Below are positions 54,769 to 63,791 of a stretch of DNA of 64,000 nt, one piece after another. The position numbers and the translations under genes are program-made. The stretch comes from Nostoc carneum NIES-2107 (GTDB taxonomy: Bacteria > Cyanobacteriota > Cyanobacteriia > Cyanobacteriales > Nostocaceae): assembly GCA_002368155.1 (NCBI GenBank), contig AP018180.1, positions 124,001-188,000 of the forward strand, read 5' to 3'. Position 1 is the stretch's first letter. Each line of letters opens with the position of its first letter. A model generated the notes under the pieces. That model did no database searches, was not told the origin of the DNA, and saw only the letters and a program-made list of their open reading frames with translations.

Positions 54769-56694
54769 TTACCTTCTTTGTAAGTACTTGAGAATGCCAT
54801 TAGCGATCGCTTCTGCCATCCGGTTTTGGTATTCTGGGCTACCTAGTCTCGGATTGTCTTCTCGACCAGTCATATAGCCAGTTTCCACCAAAATTGAAGG
54901 CATAGAACTCTTTCTGAGGACATAGAATCGAGCTTTACGCGTGCCTCGGTCTTTGATAGTGCCGATATTCTGGAGAATCGACTTGCGGACAGTTTCGGCT
55001 AGACCGTAACCGCTGTCGTAATAATATACTTCTAATCCATTGACATCAGGGCGACGATCAACTGAGTTAGCATGAATGCTGACAAATAAAGTCGCATTTA
55101 CTCGCTCGGCGATATCTACCCGTCCCTGAAGTTCTACAAAGAAGTCAGCATCCCTAGTCAACACTACTTGTACGCCATTTTGCTGCAAAATCGAGGCTAC
55201 TCGTTTGCCAATGGGTAATACCACATCTTTTTCTAACAGTCCTCCTAAGCCAGGTGCACCAGAATCCTTACCACCATGTCCCGGGTCAATAACTACTAAC
55301 AATTTGCCTCTAGGAACTGTAGGACGTGGTGTTGGCTGCGGTATAGTTCGGGGATTATCTGCAGGGTCTGGTAATTGCCCTTGGGTGGGTGGTAGGGGTG
55401 GTAAAGCTACAGGGGGTATTCTGGGCGATGTAATTGCTCGAGAACGTTGTAATTGTAACGCTACTAACTGATTGCCAATTTGATTAAGTTCGCCAATTTG
55501 TACGCCTGCTGCTGGTTGAACATAGACAACTACTGTATTTGGTTCTTGGGGTTGTAGTTTCACTCGCAGAATCGGGCTACTGGCGTTTAAGGCTGGCCCG
55601 CTCACCCTAGGAGCTAACTTAGCATTAGGAATGGTAATGCGGAACAAACCAGAAGATCTATCCCAACCACCTGTAGCAGATAAAGCTTGGTCACCACGAA
55701 TTAGTAACTGCGTACCATTTCCAGCTAATTCTACAGATTGAATTGTCGCTGGAGAGTTGGTACTGGGGATGACAACATTAGCATTATTATTCCCAGCAGG
55801 TAATCTCACCCCAGCACTATTGGGTAAAAGTACAAAGCCGCCCACACTGCTATTACTGGCTCGCCAATCGGGACTATTGCTATCTACCCGCATGGTCATC
55901 CGTACTACAGGCGGTTGAGATTGTAATTGGCTAAATTGAATGCGATTCACGCCATAGCGGTTAATTGAGACATCTTGCTGCTCAAATGTGGGTGCCAAAG
56001 CAGCCCCAGCAATATCAATATTAATTGTCTTTCTGTCTTCAGTGCGGTTGACCTGAATCCTGGGGTTACCGCCACTGGTACGGATGAAAAAGCCATCACC
56101 AGTGGGTTGTAACTTTTGAATTTGAGTTGCGCCTGAATTAGAGTTAACCGCAGTGCGATTATCGATGGGGGTAACCGGGGCGGTTCTCACTACATTGTAA
56201 ATATTTCTTGGCGGTAATGAGGTGGCAGGTGGTTTAGCAGGAGTGATAGTTCGAGGAACTGGTGTTTGTTGCTCTGGAAGATTATTAGACGCAGACACCT
56301 GCTCCATTTTGGGATTAGGTAACTTTACTGACCACCGACTGGCAGTGATACCTGTAAATTTTATTTGTTGGGGGTCTATGGTGTAACCTGGGTTCAGTTC
56401 GACCACAATGCGAGTTGTTTCTGGGTCAAACTGTCCCACACGCACTGAACGAATTCCGCCGCCTACTGGTTGGGTTACCTGGGGACGACCAAATACGGTT
56501 TGTGGTAAATCAATTACTAAACGGGTAGGGTTAAAAATGAGTTGTGCCTTTGGTTGTACACCACCGGCGGTGTTGATTTCTAACTGATTTTGACTGGCAT
56601 CAAAACGCCAAGATTCTAGTCTCGCTGCAAAAGCCGGCGACGACAGTATGAAGATGGTTCCAAAAGTACCGGGTAGTAACCAGTGTAATTTCAC
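54769..56694 (-). CDS. amiC2: AMIN-domain N-acetylmuramoyl-L-alanine amidase
   Basis: 641 residues. Signal peptide (LLPGTFGTIFILSSPAFAA), AMIN domain about 24-115 (LESWRFDASQNQLEI, VQPKAQLIFNPTRLVIDLPQ), two more AMIN-like beta blocks about 195-290 and 315-420, a Pro-rich linker, and the Amidase_3 domain about 450-640. Zinc ligands are His in VIDPGHGGKDSGA, Glu in LLEKDVVLP and His in VSIHANSVD; the catalytic Glu is in ILVETGYMTG. All present. Anabaena AmiC2/HcwA drills the septal nanopores needed for cell-cell exchange and differentiation. Name by position downstream of the paralogue. Confidence 0.9.
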   Translation of the reverse strand: MKLHWLLPGTFGTIFILSSPAFAARLESWRFDASQNQLEINTAGGVQPKAQLIFNPTRLVIDLPQTVFGRPQVTQPVGGGIRSVRVGQFDPETTRIVVELNPGYTIDPQQIKFTGITASRWSVKLPNPKMEQVSASNNLPEQQTPVPRTITPAKPPATSLPPRNIYNVVRTAPVTPIDNRTAVNSNSGATQIQKLQPTGDGFFIRTSGGNPRIQVNRTEDRKTINIDIAGAALAPTFEQQDVSINRYGVNRIQFSQLQSQPPVVRMTMRVDSNSPDWRASNSSVGGFVLLPNSAGVRLPAGNNNANVVIPSTNSPATIQSVELAGNGTQLLIRGDQALSATGGWDRSSGLFRITIPNAKLAPRVSGPALNASSPILRVKLQPQEPNTVVVYVQPAAGVQIGELNQIGNQLVALQLQRSRAITSPRIPPVALPPLPPTQGQLPDPADNPRTIPQPTPRPTVPRGKLLVVIDPGHGGKDSGAPGLGGLLEKDVVLPIGKRVASILQQNGVQVVLTRDADFFVELQGRVDIAERVNATLFVSIHANSVDRRPDVNGLEVYYYDSGYGLAETVRKSILQNIGTIKDRGTRKARFYVLRKSSMPSILVETGYMTGREDNPRLGSPEYQNRMAEAIANGILKYLQRR

Positions 56695-57542
56695 AGTCCT
56701 TTCTCCTGATTCGCATTCATGGGAGCCGTTAAGCTTTCAAAATATTGATAAATCCTCACACCGTCACCGCCCAAACATTAGCTTTAATGCAGCAAAAACA
56801 ATTTGCGCTGGCATTAACAACATACTTAATGGCGTGGAATTTTAGCATATTTTTGCAACTTTGCCATGTTGTGAATGCTGCCAAATTCCATCTCCAAAGC
56901 ATTACGGTACACCAAAAAAAGATAATTAGAATTAAACTGACCATTGAAGTATGTTCGTAAAGTGTTTCTGAACAATCAGGATCAAGTCTCAAGAAGTAAA
57001 AAACAGAATTTTCTCCAAAGTAAGTAAATTTAATTAGGTCGCACAATAAAGAGGTATTTTGAGGTCAACTCCCGCAAAAATCAGGTAGCTTGTTTTGGTC
57101 TAGCAGATTTATCTTCAGGTATTAGCTTCATACTTCCCTCTTTACCCTTTATCCTGCAGTTAACTGTTTGTTTACTAGTAATTAATGCACCTAGTGTAAA
57201 ACTCTAACTACGTTTAGTTTGTGTACCAAGGCTAGTGACAGCCACTCTTTAATATTTAGAAAAATATTTTATAGATGGGTGTGTCGAACTGTACAGATGA
57301 GATTAATTGACTTTATAAGTGAGTTAGTGTTGATAAATTTTTCAACATGATTGTCTGGAAAATAGTCCTGAATGTTGACTGTTGATTGTTGACCATTGAC
57401 TGGTGAGACAGAGTTTCATCGATATTTCTTGTAGTAGTTATTCAGCAATAAATATTTTAATCCTTAAGTTGGTATTAAAATTACGTAAGTATCTATTTTG
57501 AGAAACCGCTGCTAGTGAAATTACTCAACTTTTGCTGCTTGA
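56695..57542. other. Intergenic region between the two amidase genes
   Basis: 848 bases without a convincing gene. It is long enough for an independent promoter of the second amidase, expected within the last 300 bases before 56694. Open stretches on both strands look like chance. Confidence 0.45.
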
Positions 57543-59363
57543 TTATCTTTGTTTGAGATACTGGAGGATACCGCGAGCGATCGCTTCCGCCATTTGATTC
57601 TGATAATTTGAGCTTTGGAGGTTGGCAACATCCACTCGACCAGTTAAATAGCCAGTTTCTACCAAAATAGAAGGCATGGAACTTTTTCTGAGGACATAAA
57701 ACCTAGCTCGTCGCACTCCTCGGTCTCTGACATTTAAACTTTGGAGAATGTTGGTATGAACAATGCGAGCTAAACTGAGACCACTGTCGTAATAATACGT
57801 TTCCAATCCATTCACATCAGGACGACCTGCACCTGCTGAATTAGCATGAATACTGACAAAGACATCAGCTCTTGCTCTGGCTGCCATCGCAACTCGTCCT
57901 TCCAAGCTGACAAAATAGTCAGAATTACGGCTCATAATTACTTGCACGCCATTTTGCTGCAATATCTGTGCCACTCTCATGCCAATGGGGAGGATGATAT
58001 CCTTCTCACGCACTCCGCCAATCCCAATGGCCCCTGGGTCTTTACCGCCATGTCCGGGGTCAATTAGCACTACCATTCGCCCATTAGGAATTGTGGAACC
58101 TGAACCAGGTAGGGGAAGATTGCTATCTGGCAGATCTGAAGGCGATTGCGGTGGTAAATCGAGAGGTGGTCTAACTTGAGAAAAGCGTTGTAGTTGTAGT
58201 GCTATCAGCTGACTACCAACTTGGTTAAGTTCGCCAATTTGCACTCCGGATGCTGGCTGCACAAAGACAACTACTGTATTTGGTTCTTGGGGTTGGAGTC
58301 TTACCCGCAAAACGGAACTAGTAGCATCTAAAGCTGGCCCTTTAACTCTGGGAGATACTTTAGCATTGGGGATTGTAATGCGAAACAAACCAGAAGATCT
58401 GTCCCAACCACCTGTTGCAGATACAGCTTGGTCAGCACGAATCAGCAATTGTGTGCCGTTCCCTGCTAATTCTACAGATTGAATATTGGCTGGGGAGTTG
58501 GTAGAAGATGTTACAGGCGGCCGATTATCATCTTCGCTTGATGCCACGCCACTATTATTGGGCAAAACAACTAACTCACCAACCCTGCTACTCATAGCTC
58601 GCCAATCAGGGCTATTACTCTCTACCCGCATTGTCATCCGCACTACAGGCGGTTGATTTTGTAATTGCCTGAATTGAATCCGATTTACGCCATAGCGGTT
58701 AATTAAGATATCCTGTTGGTCAAACCTTGGTGATAAAGCAGCGCCGGAGATATCGATATTAATTAACTTTTTATCCTCAGTCCGATTTACTTCAATCTTC
58801 GGGTTACCACCACTAGTCAAGATAAAAAATCCATCACCCGTGACTCGTAATCTCTCAATTTGAGTCACTCCGGCTGTGGCGTTCACCAACGGGGGTAACT
58901 CAGGTTTGGATGTAACATCTGTTGCAGGTGCATTGTAAATATTGCGATCGCCAGATGGTATTTTCACCACTTCTGGGTCTGGTAATTTTACCAGCCAACG
59001 GCTGTCATTAATCGGCGTAAATTGCACCCGTTGGGGGTCTATGGTATAGCCTGGGTTGATTTCGACTACAATGCGGGTTGTTTCTTGGTCAAACTGTCCC
59101 ACACGAATTGAGCGAACTGCTCCGCCAAAATTTTGCGTGACTTGGGGACGGCCAAATACAGTTTGTGGTAGATCAATTACTAGACGAGTCGGGTTGAAAA
59201 GTAATTGTGCCTTCGGTTGCACAGCACCCATCGTATTGATTTCTAGCTGGTTTTGATTGGCATCAAAACGCCAAGAATCTAGCCTCGCTGCCAACGTTGG
59301 TGATGCTAGCAACAAAACAGTTCCTAACGTACCAGATATTAACCAATTTAGATTCAAAGTCAT
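57543..59363 (-). CDS. amiC1: AMIN-domain N-acetylmuramoyl-L-alanine amidase, paralogue
   Basis: 606 residues, the same layout as its neighbour: signal peptide (LISGTLGTVLLLASPTLAA), AMIN domain with the same LDSWRFDANQNQLEI and QPKAQLLFNPTRLVIDLPQ segments, later beta blocks, and Amidase_3 with DPGHGGKDPGA, GGVREKDIILP, VSIHANSAG and ILVETGYLTG. The linker before the catalytic domain is shorter. The high similarity of the N- and C-terminal parts points to tandem duplication; the linkers have diverged most. In Anabaena the first of the pair is AmiC1. It is transcribed toward the second gene. Confidence 0.9.
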   Translation of the reverse strand: MTLNLNWLISGTLGTVLLLASPTLAARLDSWRFDANQNQLEINTMGAVQPKAQLLFNPTRLVIDLPQTVFGRPQVTQNFGGAVRSIRVGQFDQETTRIVVEINPGYTIDPQRVQFTPINDSRWLVKLPDPEVVKIPSGDRNIYNAPATDVTSKPELPPLVNATAGVTQIERLRVTGDGFFILTSGGNPKIEVNRTEDKKLINIDISGAALSPRFDQQDILINRYGVNRIQFRQLQNQPPVVRMTMRVESNSPDWRAMSSRVGELVVLPNNSGVASSEDDNRPPVTSSTNSPANIQSVELAGNGTQLLIRADQAVSATGGWDRSSGLFRITIPNAKVSPRVKGPALDATSSVLRVRLQPQEPNTVVVFVQPASGVQIGELNQVGSQLIALQLQRFSQVRPPLDLPPQSPSDLPDSNLPLPGSGSTIPNGRMVVLIDPGHGGKDPGAIGIGGVREKDIILPIGMRVAQILQQNGVQVIMSRNSDYFVSLEGRVAMAARARADVFVSIHANSAGAGRPDVNGLETYYYDSGLSLARIVHTNILQSLNVRDRGVRRARFYVLRKSSMPSILVETGYLTGRVDVANLQSSNYQNQMAEAIARGILQYLKQR

Positions 59364-60052
59364 TTCTGCTGATTTACATTCATGGGAGTAGTTAATATTT
59401 CAACATATTGGTAAATTGTCACACTTGCATCACCTAAAATGAATTTTTATGCCTATTTGAGCTGGAACATTGCTATTAAGACATAAACTTAAGAGCATCA
59501 AATTTGCCACAGGCTTTGATTTTGCTAGCGATCGCATCAGACCACAACCACAAAAAATCACCAGAATTGACTTTAAGCAGTAAATCCCAGTCAGTCAAAC
59601 TTGAATTAGTCAGGTAATTGAGTTCAAGTTATGCGATCGCTAGCAAAAGTCCTGAGTACAGAGTCTAAGTACAACATACTAGTCTCTATTCCCTTGCTCA
59701 TACGTGGTGTATGCCGTTAATGACTACTACTTACTTCCTCACTGCTGAAAACATAACCAAATAAAGATAGTAAAACAGGGAAAAGCTAGCAACCGAGTAG
59801 AGGCCAAATACTGGTCTGAATGAGAAAAAACAAATTAACAATCTTAGGGGACGGACACTCCAAGCTATAAGTTTCCCGTAGCCATAGGAGAATACTCAAG
59901 TACATTGAGGACTATGACCACGGAATGCTACTTAGCCAACACCGAGAGCGATCGCATTTAACCTGACTGAGTTCTGAATAATTACAACTCAGAACTCAGT
60001 CTTAATCTACCTCAGTAGATAATCAACAGAGTGTTTCTACCTAAGAATCCAA
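59364..60052. other. Intergenic region upstream of amiC1
   Basis: 689 bases. It includes HIP1-containing stretches (GCTAGCGATCGCATC near 59524, TGCGATCGCTAGC near 59632), which form a distant inverted pair around 100 bases apart. No gene is convincing. The amiC1 promoter is expected in the left part. Confidence 0.4.
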
Positions 60053-61531
60053 TTAACTCTCTGAAGAATCCGGAGCCGATTCTAAATTAGCGACATCTGG
60101 CGATTTTGCTGTCATCAACTGAGGTTGTTCGATGGTTAAGGATGTAGCGCCAGCACCATCTAATACCAATTTCTCTGTATCTGTTGTTTCGTTAGCTGGA
60201 TCTGGAAAGACAAACCTTAACAGCGGTGGTGCTAAAAAGGTTGTCAAAATTACCATCATGATAATTGCTGCTCCCAGTGGTTTGGAGAGTGCTCCACTAG
60301 CAGCACCAACACCAGCAAATACTAATCCTACTTCGCCTCTAGGAATCATCCCCACACCAATGGCTAAACGGTTGATTTCTGGCTGACCAAATACCGTTAA
60401 GCCTGTAATTACTTTTCCAATAATGGCTACGATAATCAGGAAACTAGCCATGATTAAACCTTCCCGATTAGTGGGAATCGCAGGATTTAATACACCCAAA
60501 TCAGTTTTTGCACCGACAGTGACAAAGAAAATTGGCACTAACATATCGGCAATGGGAATGACTTGCTTTTGCAATTCTTTACGCTTATCTGTCTCTTCCA
60601 AGACTAAACCAGCCGCAAAAGCTCCCAAGATGGCTTCTAATTGGATGACAGCAGCGAGATATGCCATAACAAAGGCAAAGATGAATGCTGGCATTACCAA
60701 TTCACCCCGCGTTTTGAGACGGTTGACGATTGCGACAAAAGACTTATTGAAAAAATTCCCTAGCAAAATTGCGCCTAGCAGGAAAGTAGTTGCACTGATA
60801 ATGAGAAAAATAACTTTAGTGACATCTACTTCACCATCTTTAGCCAAGCTAGCAACCACTGCCAAGACAATAATTCCTAGTACGTCATCAATTACAGCTG
60901 CACCTAGAATAATCTGCCCTTCTTTAGAATTGAGTCGTCCAATTTCTGAAAGTACCTTGGACGTAATCCCAATACTAGTAGCGGTCAAAGCTGCGCCAGC
61001 AAAAATCGCCGGAACAGCATCAATACCAAACAAAGTCATCAACCCCACAGTACCCGCAGCAAAAGGTGCTACTACCCCAACTACTGCAACAATCGTGGCT
61101 TGGATACCTACTGCCATTAAGTCTTTTAAGTTTGACTCCAAACCAATTTCAAATAGCAGAACGATTACACCTAGTTCTGCTAAGACAGAAATCACTTCTG
61201 ACTGTGCTGCAAACACACCATCCGCAGCTTGTGGAGTTAACCCAGCAGTAGATTGTAGGAAGGCGATAATTAAAGAACTAGAACTATCTGTACCACCTTC
61301 AGGAAATACTAAAAGGTGCAACACAGAGATACCGACGACAACACCACCTACCAGTTCGCCTAAAACTGGGGGTAAACCAACCCTGTTAGATAACTCTCCG
61401 CCAACTTTGCTAGCGAAGTAAATTACCACTAAACTTAGCAGCACTGCTGCCATTACCATTGAACTGTCTACTGTCTCTGTGGCGCTGGCCAACAGGGGAA
61501 CAGAGGAGCTGATTGCATTTAAAAACTGCAT
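60053..61531 (-). CDS. Cation:proton antiporter (CPA2, NapA-like)
   Basis: 492 residues, about 12-13 membrane helices. The N-terminal region LSNRVGLPPVLGELVGGVVVGISVL is typical of CPA2. The ion-binding Asp-Asp pair is in GAAVIDDVLGIIVLAVVAS (about 213), as in electrogenic NapA-type Na+/H+ antiporters. The unwound-helix region is PRGEVGLVFAGVG. No TrkA/RCK domain follows, unlike KefB/KefC; the C-terminus is a short acidic tail. It should exchange Na+ or K+ for protons in the plasma or thylakoid membrane. Confidence 0.93.
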   Translation of the reverse strand: MQFLNAISSSVPLLASATETVDSSMVMAAVLLSLVVIYFASKVGGELSNRVGLPPVLGELVGGVVVGISVLHLLVFPEGGTDSSSSLIIAFLQSTAGLTPQAADGVFAAQSEVISVLAELGVIVLLFEIGLESNLKDLMAVGIQATIVAVVGVVAPFAAGTVGLMTLFGIDAVPAIFAGAALTATSIGITSKVLSEIGRLNSKEGQIILGAAVIDDVLGIIVLAVVASLAKDGEVDVTKVIFLIISATTFLLGAILLGNFFNKSFVAIVNRLKTRGELVMPAFIFAFVMAYLAAVIQLEAILGAFAAGLVLEETDKRKELQKQVIPIADMLVPIFFVTVGAKTDLGVLNPAIPTNREGLIMASFLIIVAIIGKVITGLTVFGQPEINRLAIGVGMIPRGEVGLVFAGVGAASGALSKPLGAAIIMMVILTTFLAPPLLRFVFPDPANETTDTEKLVLDGAGATSLTIEQPQLMTAKSPDVANLESAPDSSES

Positions 61532-61692
61532 TGGTTCTGCGAAAATCTTTCTCTTTAATTTTTACCTGTTTCCACAAGAAGCCTGCTGCTATCTCTTGAG
61601 ATTAAGGCAGAAAGCAGGGGGAGAGGAAATAATATTTAGTTACGCAAGATGTGAATAGAAACCTTATTCTTACGTAACTTTTCACAAGAGTG

Positions 61693-62106
61693 TTAAATTT
61701 TGCTGTCTGCTAACTGCATTAAGCGTTGCCAATAGGATTCCGAAACTGGAACGACAGATAATCTAGGGAGTCTTAGTAAGTCAAAGTCTGTAAAAAAGCT
61801 ATCTTGCTTGACTTGGGCTAAGGTAACAGGCTGTTTGACTGTGTTTACTGCTCGTACATCTACAACTGTGCGTTTGGCATCATTTAATGCTGGATCGGCG
61901 TAAGGTTGACTGACTATCTCTGCTACACCTACAACCTGCCGTTCTTTACCTGTATGGTAAATCAAAGCCAAGTCACTAATCACCATTGTTCGCAGATGTT
62001 TTAAAGCCAGAGGATTGTTAACTCCATCCCAAACTGTACTACCATCTCTTTCTAAATCAGAGTAGGAATAACTATCGGGTTCAGTTTTCAGCAGCCAATA
62101 CGCCAT
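61693..62106 (-). CDS. EVE-domain protein
   Basis: 137 residues from the ATG at 62106, chosen over a TTG at 62124 because GGAG precedes it by seven bases and MAYWLLKTEPDSYS is the usual EVE start. The EVE fold (PUA-like) is seen in YWLLKTEPDSYSYSDL, WDGVNNPLALKHLRTM, LALIYHTGKERQVVGVAEI and a final DFDLLRLPRLSVVPVSE. EVE/thymocyte-nuclear-protein-1 homologues bind modified bases in DNA or RNA; the target here is unknown. It stands alone. Confidence 0.93.
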   Translation of the reverse strand: MAYWLLKTEPDSYSYSDLERDGSTVWDGVNNPLALKHLRTMVISDLALIYHTGKERQVVGVAEIVSQPYADPALNDAKRTVVDVRAVNTVKQPVTLAQVKQDSFFTDFDLLRLPRLSVVPVSESYWQRLMQLADSKI

Positions 62107-62599
62107 CAAAATCTCCACAGTCAAACAATTTTAGATTTTAGATTTTAGATTTTGGATTGACCCCGTAGCGAAACGGGGGCTTAAGGATTTTATATTGATT
62201 CCACAGCAAAACGGAGGCTTGTAAGTAGTCTGACAGAATTAATTACACAAAGTCATTGCGAATGGAGCGAAGCAATCCCAGCCCTTACGATTGCTTCGCT
62301 TCTCTTCGAGACGCTAACGCGAACGCTCGCAATGACTGTAAATATTTTTGTCCAAGTACTTACCATCAATGAATTATTGGTTAGGTGTAATTTTTTTAGT
62401 TTCAAAAAATGAAACCATTTCCGTTTTTGACTGTAACAGTGTCAAAGTATAAACATACAAATCGTATCTATTCAATCCATAAGAATTGTGAAAACTTAGT
62501 GGTGGCGGTTGACTATGCACAGTTGACCGTTAAATCTTGATTGTTAGATATGCTCTATGAAAAACATCCGAGATAACTTTTTTGAGGAGTGCAAATTTT
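62107..62599. repeat. Repeat-rich intergenic region
   Basis: 493 bases with three repeat types: TTTAGA/TTTTAGAT tandem units at 62131-62156; two half-similar ACCCCGTAGCGAAACGGGGGCTT-type units at about 62159-62182 and 62199-62222 (hairpins); and a nested palindrome at 62251-62337 (outer AGTCATTGCGA/TCGCAATGACT, inner GCGAAGCAAT/ATTGCTTCGC). These are dispersed repeats of Nostocales genomes. The promoter for the SIMPL gene lies to the right. Confidence 0.65.
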
Positions 62600-63352
62600 A
62601 TGTTGAGAGCCGCTTTATCATCCGGTTCACGGTTTAATGTTGGCAATTTTTGTAAAACTTTACCTTTAGCTTTGCTTGTCTGTGTAACTTTTATACAGCC
62701 AGGGTTAGCCCAAGAAAAAGAAAAATTGTGGCGAACGCTGACTGTGAGTGGTCGTGGTATGGAATCAATTCCTACTACCCTATCTTTAGTTAACTTAGGG
62801 GTAGAAATTCAGGGTAAAACAGCCCAGGAAGTACAGCAAGAAGCAGCCCAGCGTTCAGCCGCTGTAGTGGCACTACTCAAGAGCCGGAATGTGGAGAAGT
62901 TACAAACCACAGGTATTCGTTTGAATCCAGTTTATAGTTATACCAATAACGTGCAGCGAATTACTGGGTATGCTGCTAGCAATACTGTGAGTTTTCGGAT
63001 TGCAACCGAAAAAGCTGGCCCCTTATTAGATGAAGCTGTAAAAGCTGGTGCTACACAAATTAATGGTATTAGTTTTGTGGCAACTGATGAAGCGATCGCA
63101 GCTGCTCAAAAGCAAGCACTCAAAGAAGCTACCCAAGACGCGCAAGCACAAGCACAAGCAGTTTTCGGTTCCTTGGGTTTGACATCTAAAGAAGTAGTAA
63201 GCATTCAAGTTAACGGTGCGAGTGCGCCACCACCATTACCTGTTTTATACCGTGCTGAGTCTGCGAAGCTAGCTCAAGCTGATGCTTCGACTCCAGTAAT
63301 TGGTGGCGAACAGCAAGTAGAAGCATCTGTGACCTTACAAATTAGTTATTAG
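62600..63352 (+). CDS. SIMPL-domain (DUF541) periplasmic protein
   Basis: 250 residues from the ATG at 62600, with GAGGAG 12 bases upstream; the in-frame TTG at 62582 lies before that Shine-Dalgarno. Signal peptide (LPLALLVCVTFIQPGLAQ). Mature domain: LTVSGRGMESIPTTLSLVNLGVEIQGKTAQEVQQEAAQRSAAVV, then LQTTGIRLNPVYSYTNNVQRITGYAASNTVSFRI and a C-terminal half with Ala/Gln-rich helix KQALKEATQDAQAQAQAV. These are SIMPL hallmarks. The function of this periplasmic, oligomerising family is not firmly known; oxidative-stress protection is reported for some. It stands alone and converges on ssb. Confidence 0.92.
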   Translation: MLRAALSSGSRFNVGNFCKTLPLALLVCVTFIQPGLAQEKEKLWRTLTVSGRGMESIPTTLSLVNLGVEIQGKTAQEVQQEAAQRSAAVVALLKSRNVEKLQTTGIRLNPVYSYTNNVQRITGYAASNTVSFRIATEKAGPLLDEAVKAGATQINGISFVATDEAIAAAQKQALKEATQDAQAQAQAVFGSLGLTSKEVVSIQVNGASAPPPLPVLYRAESAKLAQADASTPVIGGEQQVEASVTLQISY

Positions 63353-63372
63353 TCAACAGTCAACGGTCAACG

Positions 63373-63416
63373 GTCAAAAGTCCAGGGTCAAATTATATCG
63401 ACCCTGGACTTTTGAC
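63373..63416. terminator. Bidirectional terminator between SIMPL and ssb genes
   Basis: A perfect 17-bp stem (63373-63389 and 63400-63416, arms GTCAAAAGTCCAGGGTC and its inverse) with a 10-base AT loop, placed symmetrically between the convergent stops. Confidence 0.82.
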
Positions 63417-63428
63417 TTTGGACTCATT

Positions 63429-63791
63429 TTAGAAATGTTCTGAGGACATATCTGTCATTGCTGCTTCACTATCGCGTTTAGAACCTAACAACTCTAGTTG
63501 GTCTACTCTGATAATTGGCGAAGATCTATTTGCTCCGGTTTGGCGATCGCTCCATGTGTCAAACTTTAAGGAGCCTTTGATACCAATTAAGCTACCTTTA
63601 CGCACATAATTACCGGCAATCTCTGCTGTTTTATCCCATAATTCTAATGTGAACCAATCAGGCTCATCTCGATTTCGCGATCGCCTGTTTACTGCTAACG
63701 TCAATCTACACTTGACACTGCCGGACTCAAAATATTTAATATCTGGGTCGCTGCCTACACGACCAACAAGGGTGACAATATTGATACTCAT
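63429..63791 (-). CDS. ssb: Single-stranded DNA-binding protein
   Basis: 120 residues from the ATG at 63791; the ATG at 63797 is two codons upstream, and AAAGG is better spaced for 63791. OB fold: INIVTLVGRVGSDPDIKYFESGSVKCRLTLAVNR, then EPDWFTLELWDKTAEIAGNYVRKGSLIGIKG and RQTGANRSSPIIRVDQLELLG. The tail is very short and ends MTDMSSEHF instead of an acidic DDDIPF tip that recruits partners. Similar short SSBs are known as a second SSB in cyanobacteria. Confidence 0.9.
   Translation of the reverse strand: MSINIVTLVGRVGSDPDIKYFESGSVKCRLTLAVNRRSRNRDEPDWFTLELWDKTAEIAGNYVRKGSLIGIKGSLKFDTWSDRQTGANRSSPIIRVDQLELLGSKRDSEAAMTDMSSEHF

Noticed and set aside
56756-57046. A 96-codon frame between the two amidase genes
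   Set aside because: Cys-, Phe- and Trp-rich without a start context, and overlapping frames exist on the other strand. It looks like chance in AT-rich DNA.
60423-61421. A 332-codon frame opposite the antiporter gene
   Set aside because: It is a Thr/Lys/Ala-rich shadow of a membrane-protein gene on the other strand. The antiporter has clear CPA2 motifs.
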